The notes beneath the pieces were generated by a model. The model searched no databases. It saw nothing but the letters and a program-made list of their open reading frames with translations, and was not told where the DNA came from. This document shows, piece by piece, positions 21,336 through 32,665 of a DNA stretch of 64,000 nt. The position numbers and the translations under genes are program-made. The first letter of the stretch is position 1. Every line of letters begins with the position of its first letter. Source of the stretch: Neoarius graeffei (taxonomy: Eukaryota > Chordata > Actinopteri > Siluriformes > Ariidae); contig NC_083577.1 of assembly GCF_027579695.1 (NCBI RefSeq), positions 92,131,516 to 92,195,515 of the forward strand, given 5' to 3'.

Positions 21336-21942
21336 AAACATCATTTTGTTTCCTTCTATAAATAAAGGTTTAAAGTGTAATTATCTTGAAATATTTGTAA
21401 TTTTTCACTTGCCAATATTTTATATTTGAAAGTGCTCATTTTAAACTTGAACTTTAACATATGTTAAGGTTAAAAAAAAGGGGAAAAAAGTTGAAAAAAC
21501 AAAAATTGTTAAATAGATTTTATTTGAATTAAAATCCTTTACTTTTAAACACTTCAGTACTTCAGAAGTATTTCAGTTCCAGGATACAGGACTGGAGTTC
21601 TGGACCCTATCAAACCCGCTCCAGGTCCCTGGTGTTCACTCAGGACTCGGAAAGTCAGCCTTTTGTTTTACTGTAATACCAGAACATTCTGGAATAATCT
21701 TCAGCACACTTAAACATAAATTCTCTCCTCTCCGATGGGCAATTCAAATCCATGATCACAAACAGGAAATGTTATTTGGCTTCTGATGAATTGAAAACGA
21801 GGCCTGCCCTCTGTTTATTCCTGAGAATGTAAATACAGGTTTAATGAACGAATGAATAAATAAACATGGAAGCATGGATGGGTTTTTTAAACCTTTCACT
21901 CAAGTGTAACGTTAATGAGTGTTTTTCACTGAAGATTTCTAA
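21336..21942. other. gls intron sequence without a gene
   Basis: AT-rich intronic sequence. No coding frame with motifs and no complete repeat is recognised here. Confidence 0.5.
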
Positions 21943-22600
21943 TGCCGCTTTTCCACTACAAACGCGGCTGAGTCGGGCTGAGCCGTGCCGTGCTGAGTCG
22001 AGCTGAGTGGGGCTGTTGGAGTTGCATTTCGACTACAACCGCGCTGAACCGTGCTGGCTGGAAGTGGGTGGACACATTGGGTGGAGTTAGCGAAAGTGGG
22101 TGGACGTCACGTGATGCCGTTAAGCAGCGCAAACAGTGACATCAGTGAGCTTTTAAGCGGTAGTCTCACGACCCGAATAGTAAACAATAAACATGGAGGA
22201 CATGGAGTCGTTAGTGTCTTGGTTCTGTGGCTTGTTGTCACCGACAACGCGGACAGATACTGGCAAGAGCGTATAGATGAGGCGAGGCGCATAAGGCTTC
22301 ATAATTCTCGTAATTCTTCTTCTTCCGGGTTTGCGGTGTTTACAGATCCCAGCGCGCTCGCGGGGCGTGTGTGGGCATGTGAGGACACTCCTCCTCACCA
22401 ATCAGTGCACAGGGGAGTGTCTGCTCACGCCCCTAGCCTCACTCGGCTCGGTTTGGCTCGCTTCAGCCCCACTCCAAAACCGTGTGAGTTTTAGGGGCTA
22501 AGCAGGGCTGAAGCGAGCTGAGTCGTGCTGGTTTTTGGTAGTCGAAACACGAGCCGTGTCGGGCTGAAGTGAGCTGAAAAAGGGTAGTGGAAAAGGGCCA
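21943..22600. mobile_element. PIF/Harbinger-type MITE
   Basis: TIRs are TGCCGCTTTTCCACTAC and the inverted GTAGTGGAAAAGGGCCA. The target duplication TAA lies on both sides (21940-21942 and 22601-22603). The subterminal regions are full of GCTGAGC/GAGCTGA repeats. An internal CpG-rich part has short frames (for example WQERIDEARRIR) that may be a relic of the element's DNA-binding protein. Confidence 0.82.
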
Positions 22601-22704
22601 TAAGATACATTCTCAAAGTATTTCTACACGGCTGTGTCGAGTCACATGATCATGACGACTTGTGCTCATTAGTGTTACATAGCTGTTCCAGGTGTTGAGC
22701 TCAC

Positions 22705-22768
22705 CTGTCCCTGGGAACAGGGTTCACCTTACAGGCCTCCAGAAGGAAACGCACCACCTCCACATGCC
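22705..22768 (-). CDS. gls: gls exon 18 (KGA ankyrin region)
   Basis: The 64-base exon encodes HVEVVRFLLEACKVNPVPRD, an ankyrin helix pair, with split Gly and Arg codons at its two ends (GG... and ...AG). The acceptor is CTGCAG and the donor ACAG/GTGAGC. The phase matches exon 17 upstream and exon 19 downstream, so the KGA tail reads through without a break. Confidence 0.93.
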
Positions 22769-22862
22769 CTGCAGCCACACAACACATACTCACAGTCAAC
22801 AAGTGTTCATTAAATCCAACGTAGTTTATATTTTAAAGTCTGAACATTATTACCTGATATAG

Positions 22863-22893
<31 letters not shown>

Positions 22894-23312
22894 GCATTTT
22901 CTCACCCAGCTTCATGATCTTCATGAAGCTCGCCTGCGACCCTGTCGAACAGGATAAAGCTGCTACAGATAATGAGATATTATGACTTGATTCTTGAAAG
23001 CTCATTTTGATTTTACACAGCAGCCCTATAGTGCCATCATAAGAACTTTATTTTTTACATGGGCATTAACAACTTCACTTACATTTTAATAATTCATTTA
23101 AATAGTTCAATAATAAACCCTAATGAAAATGTCTCTAAGATTCTGAAAAACATTCAGTTTGAGTATGTCCATTCGATCTGTAGTTTACAGAAGCGTTAAC
23201 AGAGACAGGAGCTGGTCAGTGTGGCGTTCATCAGGACTGTGCCATCTGCAGAATGTGCTGCTTCATTCATGTCGTTTCTGTACCGTTCTAAACTAACATG
23301 AGAAGGACGTAC
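22769..23312. other. gls intron: (CA)n and SINE tail fragment
   Basis: A (CA)n run occupies about 22867-22893. A short piece of the SINE 3' tail (CCTGCGACCCTGTCGAACAG to GATAATGAGAT) lies at 22926-22979. No other feature is seen. Confidence 0.7.
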
Positions 23313-23389
23313 CTTCAGCAGCTGCCACGTGCAGAGCAGTCCTGGAGTCGTAGTCTTTCTGCTCCATGTCCATAGATGACAAAGCAAAC
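23313..23389 (-). CDS. gls: gls exon 17 (KGA ankyrin region)
   Basis: The 77-base exon encodes [20 protein letters not shown] followed by VAAAE, the first ankyrin repeat of the KGA tail ([15 protein letters not shown] is the classic motif). The acceptor is TTTCCAG and the donor GAAG/GTACGT. It begins with the last base of an Arg codon from exon 16 and ends with the first base of a Gly codon. Confidence 0.95.
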
Positions 23390-23895
23390 CTGGAAACATC
23401 AGAGTCGATTTCTTCAGTAGCGGAGCAGGTTTATATTAATGCACTCATTCTAAGACACTATTGTTTCTGAAGTAACAACTCACAGCGACTTATAGGGTGG
23501 ACGGTCCTCATAAAAGGATTTGTTAAAAATTGTTGACATGGTGAAGTTTTCCTAAAGTAAGATGTTTATTTATCATTTCTGGAAGGAGTCTCCAGTGTCA
23601 GAGCTTTAGAACAATCAGAGGTGAAACTGTAAGTTCAGGACAGCGGCGTTATGCTTTACAGTTTCTCAGAAGTCAGAGCGGTGCGTCTGCATCAAGCCGT
23701 AAACAAACACCTCAGCGGAAGGAATATTTAGCGATCTCTTATTAAGATTATTATCATCGCCTGTCTTTCAGCCTTTATGCTGATTATTCATTTCCTGCTC
23801 CAAGCTCTCTGTGCACGTGAACTTTTATGGAGTTTTAAGGGTGTCGCTACATACGAGCTGTGTCAGGAACGTGGTTTGCATGTTATGGCTGATCA

Positions 23896-23926
<31 letters not shown>

Positions 23927-24628
23927 AGTTTCTGAAACTTTCGTAAATCTGGTGGAAAATGCAACTGTTTGGTTTGGATTACACAAATGTCTACATTGAG
24001 TTTTACTAAAAGAGTGATAAATGAGACCCAGCAAACATCATGGTGGTAATTTTTTGTGAGTGTTAACAGAACACAGCTCCACCCTTCAGTGCTTTTGCCA
24101 AAGCCACGCCCCCAAAACCAACACACACCTGAATGCTAGTGAACGATTGGAACCTGGATTGTAAAGACACCTCACTGTGATGACCTGTCCATGTTGTGTG
24201 CTTTTTTCTGTGGCACACCAGAGAGAATACGGAGTGATGGTGGAAAAAATTCCTGAGCCTGAACGTTTTTCCCTGCCCGGGAGGTGAGCAGCGTGGGGTG
24301 CTCTGTCCTGTATGCGACACACTTAACACAACTTGTTGGCCCCTGGGCCCAGATATACTGCATGTCTGTGTATAACCCTGATCATCATTACTGTCAAGTG
24401 GGGTTCAGGGGTCTGTTCCCCTGGGAGAATTATTTTTTAAATTCGTCCCTTAAATAATAGATTGTGGTGAAATGGACAACATTCAGACATGAGATGAACA
24501 AACCCAATATAAGCCTAGATTACAGTAGCATCTTCATGCAGAGCAGCAGAGCTCTCGGGACTGGCAGGCCTGTTCAGTAACCCATCCCTGCTTTAACTCG
24601 TCACATACCTGCCGACTTACTGCTCGTA
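23390..24628. other. gls intron with a (CA)n run
   Basis: The (CA)n run is at about 23897-23926. A segment at 23556-23600 (ATTTCTGGAAGGAGTCTC) recurs at the very end of the window, which shows a dispersed repeat. No gene is recognised. Confidence 0.55.
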
Positions 24629-26222
24629 CAGTGCCTTGCAAAAGTATTCATACCCCTTGAACTTTTTCACATTTTTCCACCTTACAACCACGAGCTTAAA
24701 CGTTTTTTATTGAGATTTTATGTGATAGACCAACACAGAGTAGCACAGAATTGTGAAGTGAAACAAAAATGATAAATGGTCTTCAAAATTTTAAACAAAT
24801 AAAAATCTGAAAAATGTGGTGTGCATTAGTATTCAGGCCACCTCCGTCAATACTTCGTAGAGCCACCTTTTGCTGCAATTACAGCTGCAAGTCTTTTGTG
24901 GTATGTCTCTACCAGCTTTGCACATCTAGACACTGAAATTTTTGCCCATTCTTCTTTGCAAAATAGCTCAAGCTCAGCCAGATCGGATGGAGAGCGTCTG
25001 TGAACAGCAATTTTCAAGTCTTGCCACAGATGCTCAATGGGATTTAGGTCTGGACTTTGACTGGGCCATTCTAACACATGAATATTCTTTGATCTAAACC
25101 ATTCCATTGTAGCTCTGGCTGTATGTTTAGGGTCATTGTCTTGCTGGAAGGTGAATCTCCTTCCCAGTCTCAAGTCTTTTGCAGCCTCCAACAGGTTTTC
25201 TTCCAGGATTGCCCTGTATTTAGCTCCATCCATCTTCCCATCCACTCTGACCAGCTTCCCTGTCCCTGCTGAAGAAAAGCATCCCCATAGCATGATGCTA
25301 CCACCACCATGTTTCACAGTGGGGATGGTGTGTGCAGGGTGATGAGCAGTGTTAGTTTTCCACCACACATAGCGCTTTGCATTTAGGCCAAAAAGTTCAA
25401 CTTTGGTCTCATCTGACCAAAACACCTTCTTCCACGTGTTTGCTGTGTCCCCTACATGGCTTCTTATGCCTGTCTTTCAACAATGGCTTTCTTCTTGCCA
25501 CTCTTCCAAAAAGGCCAGATTTGTGGAGTGTACGGCTTATAGTTGTCCTGTGCACAGATTCTCCCACCTGAGCTGTGGATTTCTGCAGCTCCTCCAGAGT
25601 GATCATGGGCCTCTTGGCTGCTTCTCTGACCAGTGCTCTCCTTGCTCGCTCTGTCAGTTTAGGTGGACGGCCATGTCTTGGTAGGTTTGCAGTTGTGCCA
25701 TACTTTTTCCATTTTTGAATGATGGATTGAACAGTGCTTCTCGAGATGTTCAGAGCTTGGGATATTTTTTTATAACCTAACCCTGCTTTAAACTTCTCCA
25801 GAACTTTATCCCTGACCTGTCTGGTGAGTTCTTTGGTCTTCATGATGCTGTTTGTTCTTCAGTGTTCTCTAACAAACCACTGAGGCCTTCACAGAACAAG
25901 TGTATTTATGCTGAGAGTAAATTACACACAGTCGGACTCTATTAACTAATTAGATGAGTTCTGAAGGCAGTTGATTGCACTGGGTTGTATTTAGAGGTAT
26001 CAGAGTACAGGGGGCTGAATACTAATGCACACCACATTTTTCAGATTTTTATTTGTTTAAAATTTTGAAGACCATTTATCATTTTTGTTTCACTTCACAA
26101 TTATGTGCTACTCTGTGTTGGTCTATCACATAAAATCTCAATAAAAAACTTTTAAGTTCGTGGTTGTAAGGTGGAAAAATGTGAAAAAGTTCAAGGGGTA
26201 TGAATACTTTTGCAAGGCACTG
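24629..26222 (-). mobile_element. Tc1/mariner element family C, complete ends
   Basis: CAGTGCCTTGCAAAAGTATT and its inverted match AATACTTTTGCAAGGCACTG lie at TA dinucleotides. The inverted repeats extend about 200 bp at each end (to the CATTAGTATTCAG motif). The total length of about 1.6 kb is normal for Tc1. Confidence 0.95.
24847..25843 (-). pseudogene. Tc1-type DD34E transposase with one frameshift (family C)
   Basis: The N-terminal frame starts MKTKELTRQVRDKVLEKFKA and carries both HTH units (ISRSTVQSIIQKW, GRPPKLTERARRALVREA). A frameshift falls near 25450-25470. The second frame carries [38 protein letters not shown] and [15 protein letters not shown], ending GGSTKY. All three catalytic acidic residues are present. 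This one indel is the only break I see, so the copy is young. Confidence 0.92.
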
Positions 26223-26532
26223 TATAGCATTATGAGACTACAGATACTACAGCCGTACCAAGAAAGGTCAGCAGGTGGCAATTACAATACTCCAACGTAA
26301 ACTAGGAACTGATCAGTAGCCTAACCACTGACTAACGCTACGTTCACACTGCAAGGCTTAATGCTCAATTCCGATTTTTTTGTGAAATCCGATTTTTTTG
26401 TGAGGTCGTTCACATTAACAAATATATGCGACTTGTATGTGATCCTCAGTATGAACGAAAAGCGACCTAAAAGTGTTCCGCATGCGCATTGCAGGATACG
26501 ACGACGTCACACGCAGTGAGCATGGCCAGTGT

Positions 26533-26650
26533 TTACGGAAGTAAAACCGCCCGGTTGCGGTATGACCCATCCAATCTAGCTTGAATAGCTGCATCCCCCC
26601 AAATGGAAATCAGCTCCCTAACCTCTGCGTCCTTCCATTGAGAAGATTCA
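26533..26650 (-). pseudogene. Myb/SANT-like DNA-binding protein fragment (Harbinger accessory type)
   Basis: The frame reads QWKDAEVRELISIWGDAAIQ then ARLDGSYRNRAV, the start of the Myb/SANT-like domain used by Harbinger-group transposons and several domesticated fish proteins. It ends at a stop at 26533, before the rest of the domain. Only this first exon-like part is left inside the element. Confidence 0.65.
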
Positions 26651-26693
26651 GAACCTTCACAGCCCGAAGCGTCCCTCGCATTGATGTCATGCG

Positions 26694-27090
26694 CAGGGGC
26701 GCAGATACGTTTTTTGAACTGGGAGGGACAAAAAACTGGGGGGAGACAAAGCTGCCAGCAAACCAACCCCAACCCCGATATGCCTGTCAAACTTGTTGTG
26801 GGTTACCATAGCAACCAAGCTCGAGCTCACAACCTGTGCAGTCTGCGCAGCTCAACCAACCGAATATCAGTCTTTGTTTTATGTGAGTTGTTGCAACTAT
26901 GTATACACTGCTGTGCACCTCAATAAACCGAATGGTAATTAGTCTTTTGATTTTTCCGTGAGGTTTGCCTTATGCAAAGAAAGACAGCATAGACGTTTTT
27001 TCCTCCCTATAAGTGGGGGGGACCGAACGAGGTGAATTTAAATCTGGGTGGGACGAGTCCCACCCGTCCCTCCCTCTATCTGCGCCCGTG
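26694..27090. mobile_element. hAT-type MITE nested in the Harbinger-like element
   Basis: Ends are CAGGGGCGCAGATA and the inverted TATCTGCGCCCGTG. The 8-bp flanks GTCATGCG and ATTATGCA are similar enough to be a decayed hAT target duplication. There is no coding content. Confidence 0.7.
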
Positions 27091-27397
27091 ATTATGCACC
27101 ATGTTGTTGTAACTTTTTTTGAGAGACCCGCCGCCTACTTCAGCGCAGAATAGTGACGTTTGTGGCTTGTTGATGACGTGTAAGTCGGATGAATGCGACC
27201 TGGCGGTTCAGACTGAAGTCGCATATGAAAAGAGCGGATAGGAATCGGAATTAGGACCACATATCCAAACGGCCTGGGTCGGATTTGAAAAAATCGGATC
27301 CGTGTCGTTCATATTGTCAATAAAAGATCGGATACAGGTCACATATGGGCGAAAAGATCGGATTTGAGTCACTTCAGCCTGCAGTGTGAACGTAGCC

Positions 27398-27880
27398 TAA
27401 ATGACGTGAACAAGGACACATTCATTTCTTTAAAAAATATAATCGCAAAGTATGCACCATTTATTTTAAATACTTTTGAAACAGTTACAGTGCAACAAAA
27501 CCATACGGTATATAATACTACAACCCTAAAGTTGTTTATTCAAAACAATTTGCTATGAAGAGAAAACTATTTAACAGAAAACTAAAAACTATAGCTTACT
27601 TCAGAAAAATTACCATTCAGTTCCATTAACAATGGCAATAATTTAAAGTGCTTCAAGAACTGAAAAACAATGAGAAATAAATAAAGAATAAGCAAATACA
27701 GTTCACTACAGAAAACTTCCCCCTCCCTTTATTTCTTCCTTCTTGAACAGGAGTTTGGTTAGCAGAACCTTTCCTTTTTAACATGTTTGGTGACTGTAGA
27801 TGATCCTTTGGACTGGCCATGAAAGAGTGGTGAGAAAACATGTCTGTGCAGAGGAAGTGGCAGCTGATGCTGAGGATGTG
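27398..27880. other. Intronic stretch without a recognised gene
   Basis: AT-rich sequence, possibly the worn 3' part of the hAT element whose transposase fragments lie at 27885-28670 on the minus strand. No motif is seen. Confidence 0.4.
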
Positions 27881-27884
27881 GTGG

Positions 27885-28670
27885 CTGATTCAGAGGAGGT
27901 TCAGTTCCTGCATCAGTGCTGGGGCATGTGCTATGTTTACTCTTTTGCTGGCAAGGTGCTGCGTTTTTACACTGCCTGCATCCTCGTCATAAAATCTGAC
28001 CAGAATATTAAGAATTTTATCCATCCTTTTGTCCGTGGCCTCATCGATATTGAGTGAAAACATGGCATTCTTTAGCTTGTTGGACAGGTTTTTCTTAAAC
28101 TCTGGCGAGATGCCGTGTGTAGTAAGATAAGCTTGCATGCTTCCTTGAGACGGACGGATGCGTGAGGGCGGGTTTATCCTCCGCTAATTTCTGACACAAA
28201 GTGACGAGTGGATGAGCGATAGTAAACGACAGGTCAAACTCAGCAGTGAAGGAGAACAAGCGAATTTTTAAATCAGCCACGCGATCCGTCATTGAGGGTC
28301 GGATATCTGCAGGGCTGTTGCCCCCGGCAAACGTGACGTGTGTTGGGTTGCTCAGACAGCTGCTTGATGACGAGGGTCTAATTCGTGCCGTGACAGCACT
28401 TTTTTCCCACTAGTTCCATATCATATTTTCCTTGCGCACAAAGTGCAGAAGCGTGCTCCTGGTTGCCGGAGCTTTTGGCACCAGCTTCCAAAGGGCTTTT
28501 CGTCTCTCCCCGCCTCCTCTACCCAAGCCCAGCCCCATTTATTCTTGATGCCTTTATCGATATTTTTGGTGTTTTCCCCTGGCTTCATACAGTTGCGTTC
28601 CACGACCTCGGCTACGTTTCGCATTGCCAGTGTGGGAAACACATGGATTGACTGCTGAATCTCTATCAAT
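27885..28670 (-). pseudogene. hAT-like transposase fragments
   Basis: Reading down the minus strand, the first fragment (28421-28669) has NKWGWAWVEEAGRDEKPFGS followed by a Cys-x14-Cys-x2-Cys finger-like end. The next (28095-28292) has MTDRVADLKIRLFSFTAEFD. The third (27890-28138) has MFSLNIDEATDKRMDKILNI and VRFYDEDAG. The latter is the start of the hAT RNase-H fold, with the first catalytic-type Asp in NIDEAT. Frames are shifted against each other and the C-terminal hAT dimerisation region is missing. Confidence 0.65.
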
Positions 28671-29091
28671 CTGTTTGGCCAAAACCCAAGACCCGCCCCT
28701 ACCCTATTTCTGATTGGCTTAATGGCTAGTAGGCCTTGGTGTGGGTTAGAGTAAAAGCTGCGCCTGTCAGATCAAGAGAAGTGTCAGATCACTGGGCGAA
28801 CCTGAATTTTTTTTTCGCAGACATGTCAGTACGCCGGAATTCCGGCGTGGCGCCTGAAAGCTATCACGCCTGAGAATATCTTTGCTAAAAATTACAAAAC
28901 ATGTTCTGAATTCTGAACATGAAAATAAGAAAAAATCAGGAGTGTAGCACGCGGACACAAAATACTGTCCTCTTTTTAACAGATGAAAACGCGGCTTTCC
29001 AAAAACACCCCTTTATGTTATAAATGCAGAGCGTGGCCGAGCTGCTCGCTGGGATTTGGAGTGATGTGGAGGTGTAACGGTGATAACGTAC
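28671..29091. other. gls intron without a recognised gene
   Basis: No supported frame or complete repeat. A CCGCC-type ATGTCAGTACGCCGGAATTCC segment near 28830 is GC-rich but unremarkable. Confidence 0.45.
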
Positions 29092-29153
29092 CTTCTGAGT
29101 GCAGATACGTCTCCAGTGTAGGCAGCAAAGAGGAGGTTAATGACAGACTTCAC
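29092..29153 (-). CDS. gls: gls exon 16, first KGA-specific exon
   Basis: The 62-base exon encodes VKSVINLLFAAYTGDVSALR, with two bases of the next Arg codon at its end. The acceptor is TTTACAG and the donor AGAAG/GTACGT. It starts in phase 0, exactly as the GAC exon does, so the shared exon at 41772 can splice to either. The text matches the vertebrate KGA sequence almost residue for residue. Confidence 0.95.
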
Positions 29154-29685
29154 CTGTAAAGGGATGGAAAACAGTGATTGGTGCACCTGGAGCTCTACAG
29201 AACCAAGACCTAAATGTGGTACCGCCTTCAGTTGATTCGAGAAAAAAATTATGATTGTCCAACCTGCAGCAAGATTTGAATATTTGATCATTTGTGTGGT
29301 CACAATCACATTTTCCAAAGCTCCCGTTTTACTAAAATATATGCCATCATCTCATTTTGTAGCATCCATCACAGAACAACCTCATCACACCAACAGCCTG
29401 GAAGGACACTGGTGTTGTGCATGAAGATGTTCTGCATTGATCTGGTGGAGATGTGAACTTTTCAGCTGTAGTTATTACTCCTGTCATTTTTCCTGCTCAA
29501 CTGCACTCCAATTCAGAAACTCGAAGCTTTCCAACTTCTCAGAGTATAAGGAACAAGTGGTGACTTTCTGACCTGCACTAGTCAAAGTCACCACAAGAGG
29601 GTGACAGAATTCCACTATTTACTTTTATTTACCACAGCATTGTTGAATTTTGGATCCCTCGCTGTTCCCTCAGTGCTCCACCACT
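29154..29685. other. gls intron without a recognised gene
   Basis: Sequence between exon 16 and the minisatellite. No repeat or coding motif is recognised. Confidence 0.45.
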
Positions 29686-29935
29686 GTCTCCATCACCATC
29701 CCCTCAGTGCTCCATCACCATCCCCTCAGTGCTCCATCACCATCCCCTCAGTGCTCCATCACCATCCCCTCAGTGCTCCATCACCATCCCCTCAGTGCTC
29801 CAACAGCGTCCCCACCTCCATCACCATCCCCTCAGTGCTCCATCACCATCCCCTCAGTGCTCCATCACCATCCCCTCAGTGCTCCAACAGCGTCCCCACC
29901 TCCATCACCATCCCCTCAGTGTTCCAACACTAACA
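29686..29935. repeat. 22-bp minisatellite
   Basis: Tandem copies of a unit close to CATCACCATCCCCTCAGTGC plus TC. Two variant inserts (CAACAGCGTCCCCACCTC) fall at regular places, which gives a higher-order pattern. Long open frames in several phases here are products of the repeat and are not genes. Confidence 0.93.
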
Positions 29936-30204
29936 CTGTTCCCACATGAACCAATATACTGTATGTAGTCTTTTTGGTCACATTCTGTGCATTTTTTTTA
30001 AAAACTCTTCACAGTTAAAATTAAAGTTAATTGTTATAATCGGCTATAATTTTGTCTGGAGCATTAAAGTTTGAACTTGCTTAAAGATAATAATAATAAT
30101 AATAATAATAAAGTAAAGAATGAAAATAATTCCTCTACAGTTCCTCCTGGATATTGCAGGCTATTAAGCATATAGTTTCATAAATACATCAAATATATTA
30201 AATG

Positions 30205-30580
30205 TGGATGGCACGGTGGTGTAGTGGTTAGCGCTGTCGCCTCACAGCAAGAAGGTCCTGGGTTCGAGCCCTGCGGCTGGCGAGGACCTTTCTGTGTGGA
30301 GTTTGCATGTTCTCCCCGTGTCCGCGTGGGTTTCCTCCGGGTGCTCCGGTTTCCCCCACAGTCCAAAGACATGCAGGTTAGGTTAACTGGTGACTCTAAA
30401 TTGAGCGTAGGTGTGAATGTGAGTGTGAATGGTTGTCTGTGTCTATGTGTCAGCCCTGTGATGACCTGGCGACTTGTCCAGGGTGAACCCCGCCTTTCAC
30501 CCGTAGTCAGCTGGGATAGGATCCAGCTCGCCTGCGACCCTGTAGAACAGGATAAAGCGGCTACAGATAATGACATGACA
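30205..30580 (+). mobile_element. tRNA-headed SINE copy e
   Basis: Full-length copy with tRNA-like head at left and a GATAATGACATGACA tail running into an (ATT)n tract (30581-30602). Confidence 0.87.
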
Positions 30581-30639
30581 TATTATTATTATTATTATTA
30601 TTAATTACACTGCCTGAGGGAAAAAGTCATCATCCATCT

Positions 30640-31078
30640 GTAAGCACTTGTCCTGTGCAGGGTCGCAGGCAGTTCACATCTACAGTCAATTTAGAGCCAC
30701 CAATTACCCTAACCTGCATGTCTTTGGACTGTGGGTATGTGCGAGTGTTGGCATGTGTGAGTGCTGTGTGCGAATGCTGTGTGCGAGTACTGTGCATGTG
30801 TGTGTGTGCTCTGAATTTTATTTGTGAATGGTGTGTGTGAGTGCTTCGTGCGAGTGCTGTTCTCGAGTGCTGTTTGTGACTTCTGTATGTGTGCTGCGTG
30901 TGAATTCTCTTTCTGAATGATATGCGAGTGCTGCGTGAGTGTGCTGCATGCGAGTGCTGCGTGTGAGTGACTGCTGTGTTTGATTGCAAAGTCCACACAG
31001 AAAGGCCCCACTGGGCTTGAACCCAGAACCTTCTTGCTGTGAGGTAACGCTGCTAACGACTACACCACCGTGCCACCC
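30640..31078 (-). mobile_element. tRNA-headed SINE copy f, centre replaced by a degenerate minisatellite
   Basis: The right end is the SINE head (CAAGAAGGTTCTGGGTTC on the minus strand) and the left end is SINE body and tail (CATGCAGGTTAGGGTAAT). Between about 30737 and 30985 the normal GC-rich body is replaced by loosely repeated GTGTGCGAGTGCT units. Confidence 0.72.
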
Positions 31079-31083
31079 ACAAA

Positions 31084-32270
31084 AAAAGTCACCATTTGGT
31101 TTTAAATAAGCAAATATTTAAGAACCTTTGCTTGGATCATTACTGGAGTGATTATGGCACCAATTTTTTTTTAACCCTGACTGATGCAGTGAGTAACTTC
31201 TCATTTCTTCAACAAACATGTTGAGGGCCTATCCTGCGCTCATGGGAAAGATGTTCCTGTGTTTCAGAAGGTCAAACTATTGTCCTGCATCAAGCAAAGA
31301 AAACAACTAAGGAGATTTGAGCTGAAATGACTGGAATTGGGTTCAGAACTGTCTGATGCATTATTAACACCTGGCAGGACCGAGATGAACCATCAACTAC
31401 CATGGAAGAAATGCAGTTGAAAAAAATCTTGCTTGACCGTGATTGGAGATCATTTAAATGCTTGGTGAAGTCAAATTGTTTAAAAAAATCAACAGTTGAA
31501 CTCACTTTCTCTATTAAACATAGCCATAAAATTAAGAGCATTTCCACACTCGCAGTGGGATGACCTCTCACAGGATTGGGACTAAACAGCTGTGCGTCCA
31601 GAAGAAAACCACTCGTTAGTGAGACTAATCAGGAGAAAAGGCTTCAGTTTGCTGAGGAGCATAAAAGATTGGACTCTGGAGTGATGGAGAAAGGTCATGT
31701 GGTTTAATGTGTCCAGACTGACCCTGTTCCTGAGTGATGGGCGTGTCAGGGTAAGAAGGGAAGCTCATGAAGCTCCGCCCCATCACGCATAGTGTCCACT
31801 GTCCAAGTCTCTGGAGGCAGTGTGATGATCTGGGGTTGGTTCAGTTGATCAGGTCGAGACTCAGCAACGTTACGGGGCAATAAAATGAATTCAGCTGACG
31901 ACCTGAACGTACTGAATGACCAGATTATCACCACATCAATGGATTTCTTTTCTTCTCTGATGGCATGGGCATAAAATTAGGGCTCAAATTGTGAAAGCAT
32001 GGTTCAGGGAGCACGAGGAATCTTTTCACACATGAATTAACCGCCACAGAGTCCCGACCTTAACCCCACTGAGAGTCTTTGGGATGCTGGAGAAGATTTT
32101 ACACAGCGGTTCGACTCTTCTGAAGTCAACACAAGAGCTCGGCATAAAATTAATCCAACTCTGGACTGAAACAAAGTTTGTCAAAACTAGACCATGATGA
32201 CTGCATACCGGAATCAAAACTAAAGGTGGTCCAACAAAACATTAGTGTGTGTGACTTGTTTTTGGCCAGT
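31084..32270 (+). pseudogene. Decayed Tc1-type element with transposase remains
   Basis: Broken plus-strand frames still show GRVRVRREAHEAP-like text near 31740, SGGSVMIWGWFS near 31820, and SPDLNPTESLWDAGED-like text near 32055 with the third catalytic acidic residue. Many stops and indels separate them. The end GTGTGTGACTTGTTTTTGGC near 32255 matches the inverted AAAAGTCACCATTTGG region at 31085 only loosely. This is the oldest Tc1 in the window. Confidence 0.65.
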
Positions 32271-32272
32271 GA

Positions 32273-32665
32273 GTGACTTTGACGAGGGCCAAATAGTGAT
32301 GGTGAGATGACTGGGTCTGAGCATCTCCAAAATGACCCATCTTGTGGGGTGTTCCCGGTACGCAGTGGTTAGTACGGAACAAAAGTGGTCCAAGGAAGGA
32401 GAACCGGCGACAGGTTCAGGGGTGTCGAAGGCTCATTGATTCGCATGGGACACAGAGGCTAGCCCATATGGTCCAATCCCACAGAAGAGCTACTGTAGCA
32501 CAAACTACTGAAAAAGTTCATGGTGGCTAAAACAGAAAGGTGTCAGTTTATCAGCACTTTTGTTCGGTACTAACCACTGCATACCGGGAACACCCCATAA
32601 GATGGGCCATTTTGTAGATGCTCAGACCCAGTCATCTCACCATCACGATTTGACCCTCGTCAAAG
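32273..32665. repeat. Foldback of a Tc1 transposase 5' region
   Basis: Left arm 32273-32386 and right arm about 32546-32665 are inverted copies of the same sequence (GTGACTTTGACGAGGG, GGTGAGATGACTGGGTCTGA, GGTGTTCCCGGTA). The loop holds the frame CRRLIDSHGTQRLAHMVQSH followed by RRATVAQ, a Tc1-type HTH fragment. The right arm continues into the usual 5' part and TIR of such an element, ending near 32850 at TTAATGTTATGGCTGATCGG. Confidence 0.75.

Larger units (their letters stand above)
26336..27397. mobile_element. PIF/Harbinger-like element with a nested MITE
   Basis: Ends CGCTACGTTCACACTGCA and the inverted TGCAGTGTGAACGTAGCC have TAA duplications outside (26333-26335, 27398-27400). Subterminal copies of GATCGGATTTG/CAATTCCGAT are plentiful. 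A Myb/SANT-like fragment lies at 26533-26650 and another transposon at 26694-27090. Confidence 0.78.

Noticed and set aside
22051-22494. 147-codon plus-strand frame
   Set aside because: It spans the GC-rich interior of a Harbinger MITE; the short QERIDEARRIR part may be a relic, but the frame as a whole is not a gene.
27800-28057. Plus-strand frame MILWTGHERVVRKHV
   Set aside because: Antisense to the hAT transposase fragment, which has recognisable motifs on the minus strand.
29686-29935. Possible CRISPR-like array
   Set aside because: Repeats are directly tandem without unique spacers, and the context is a vertebrate intron.
29601-29968. Three overlapping long open frames rich in His, Pro and Ser
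   Set aside because: They are translations of the 22-bp minisatellite in three phases and have no independent support.
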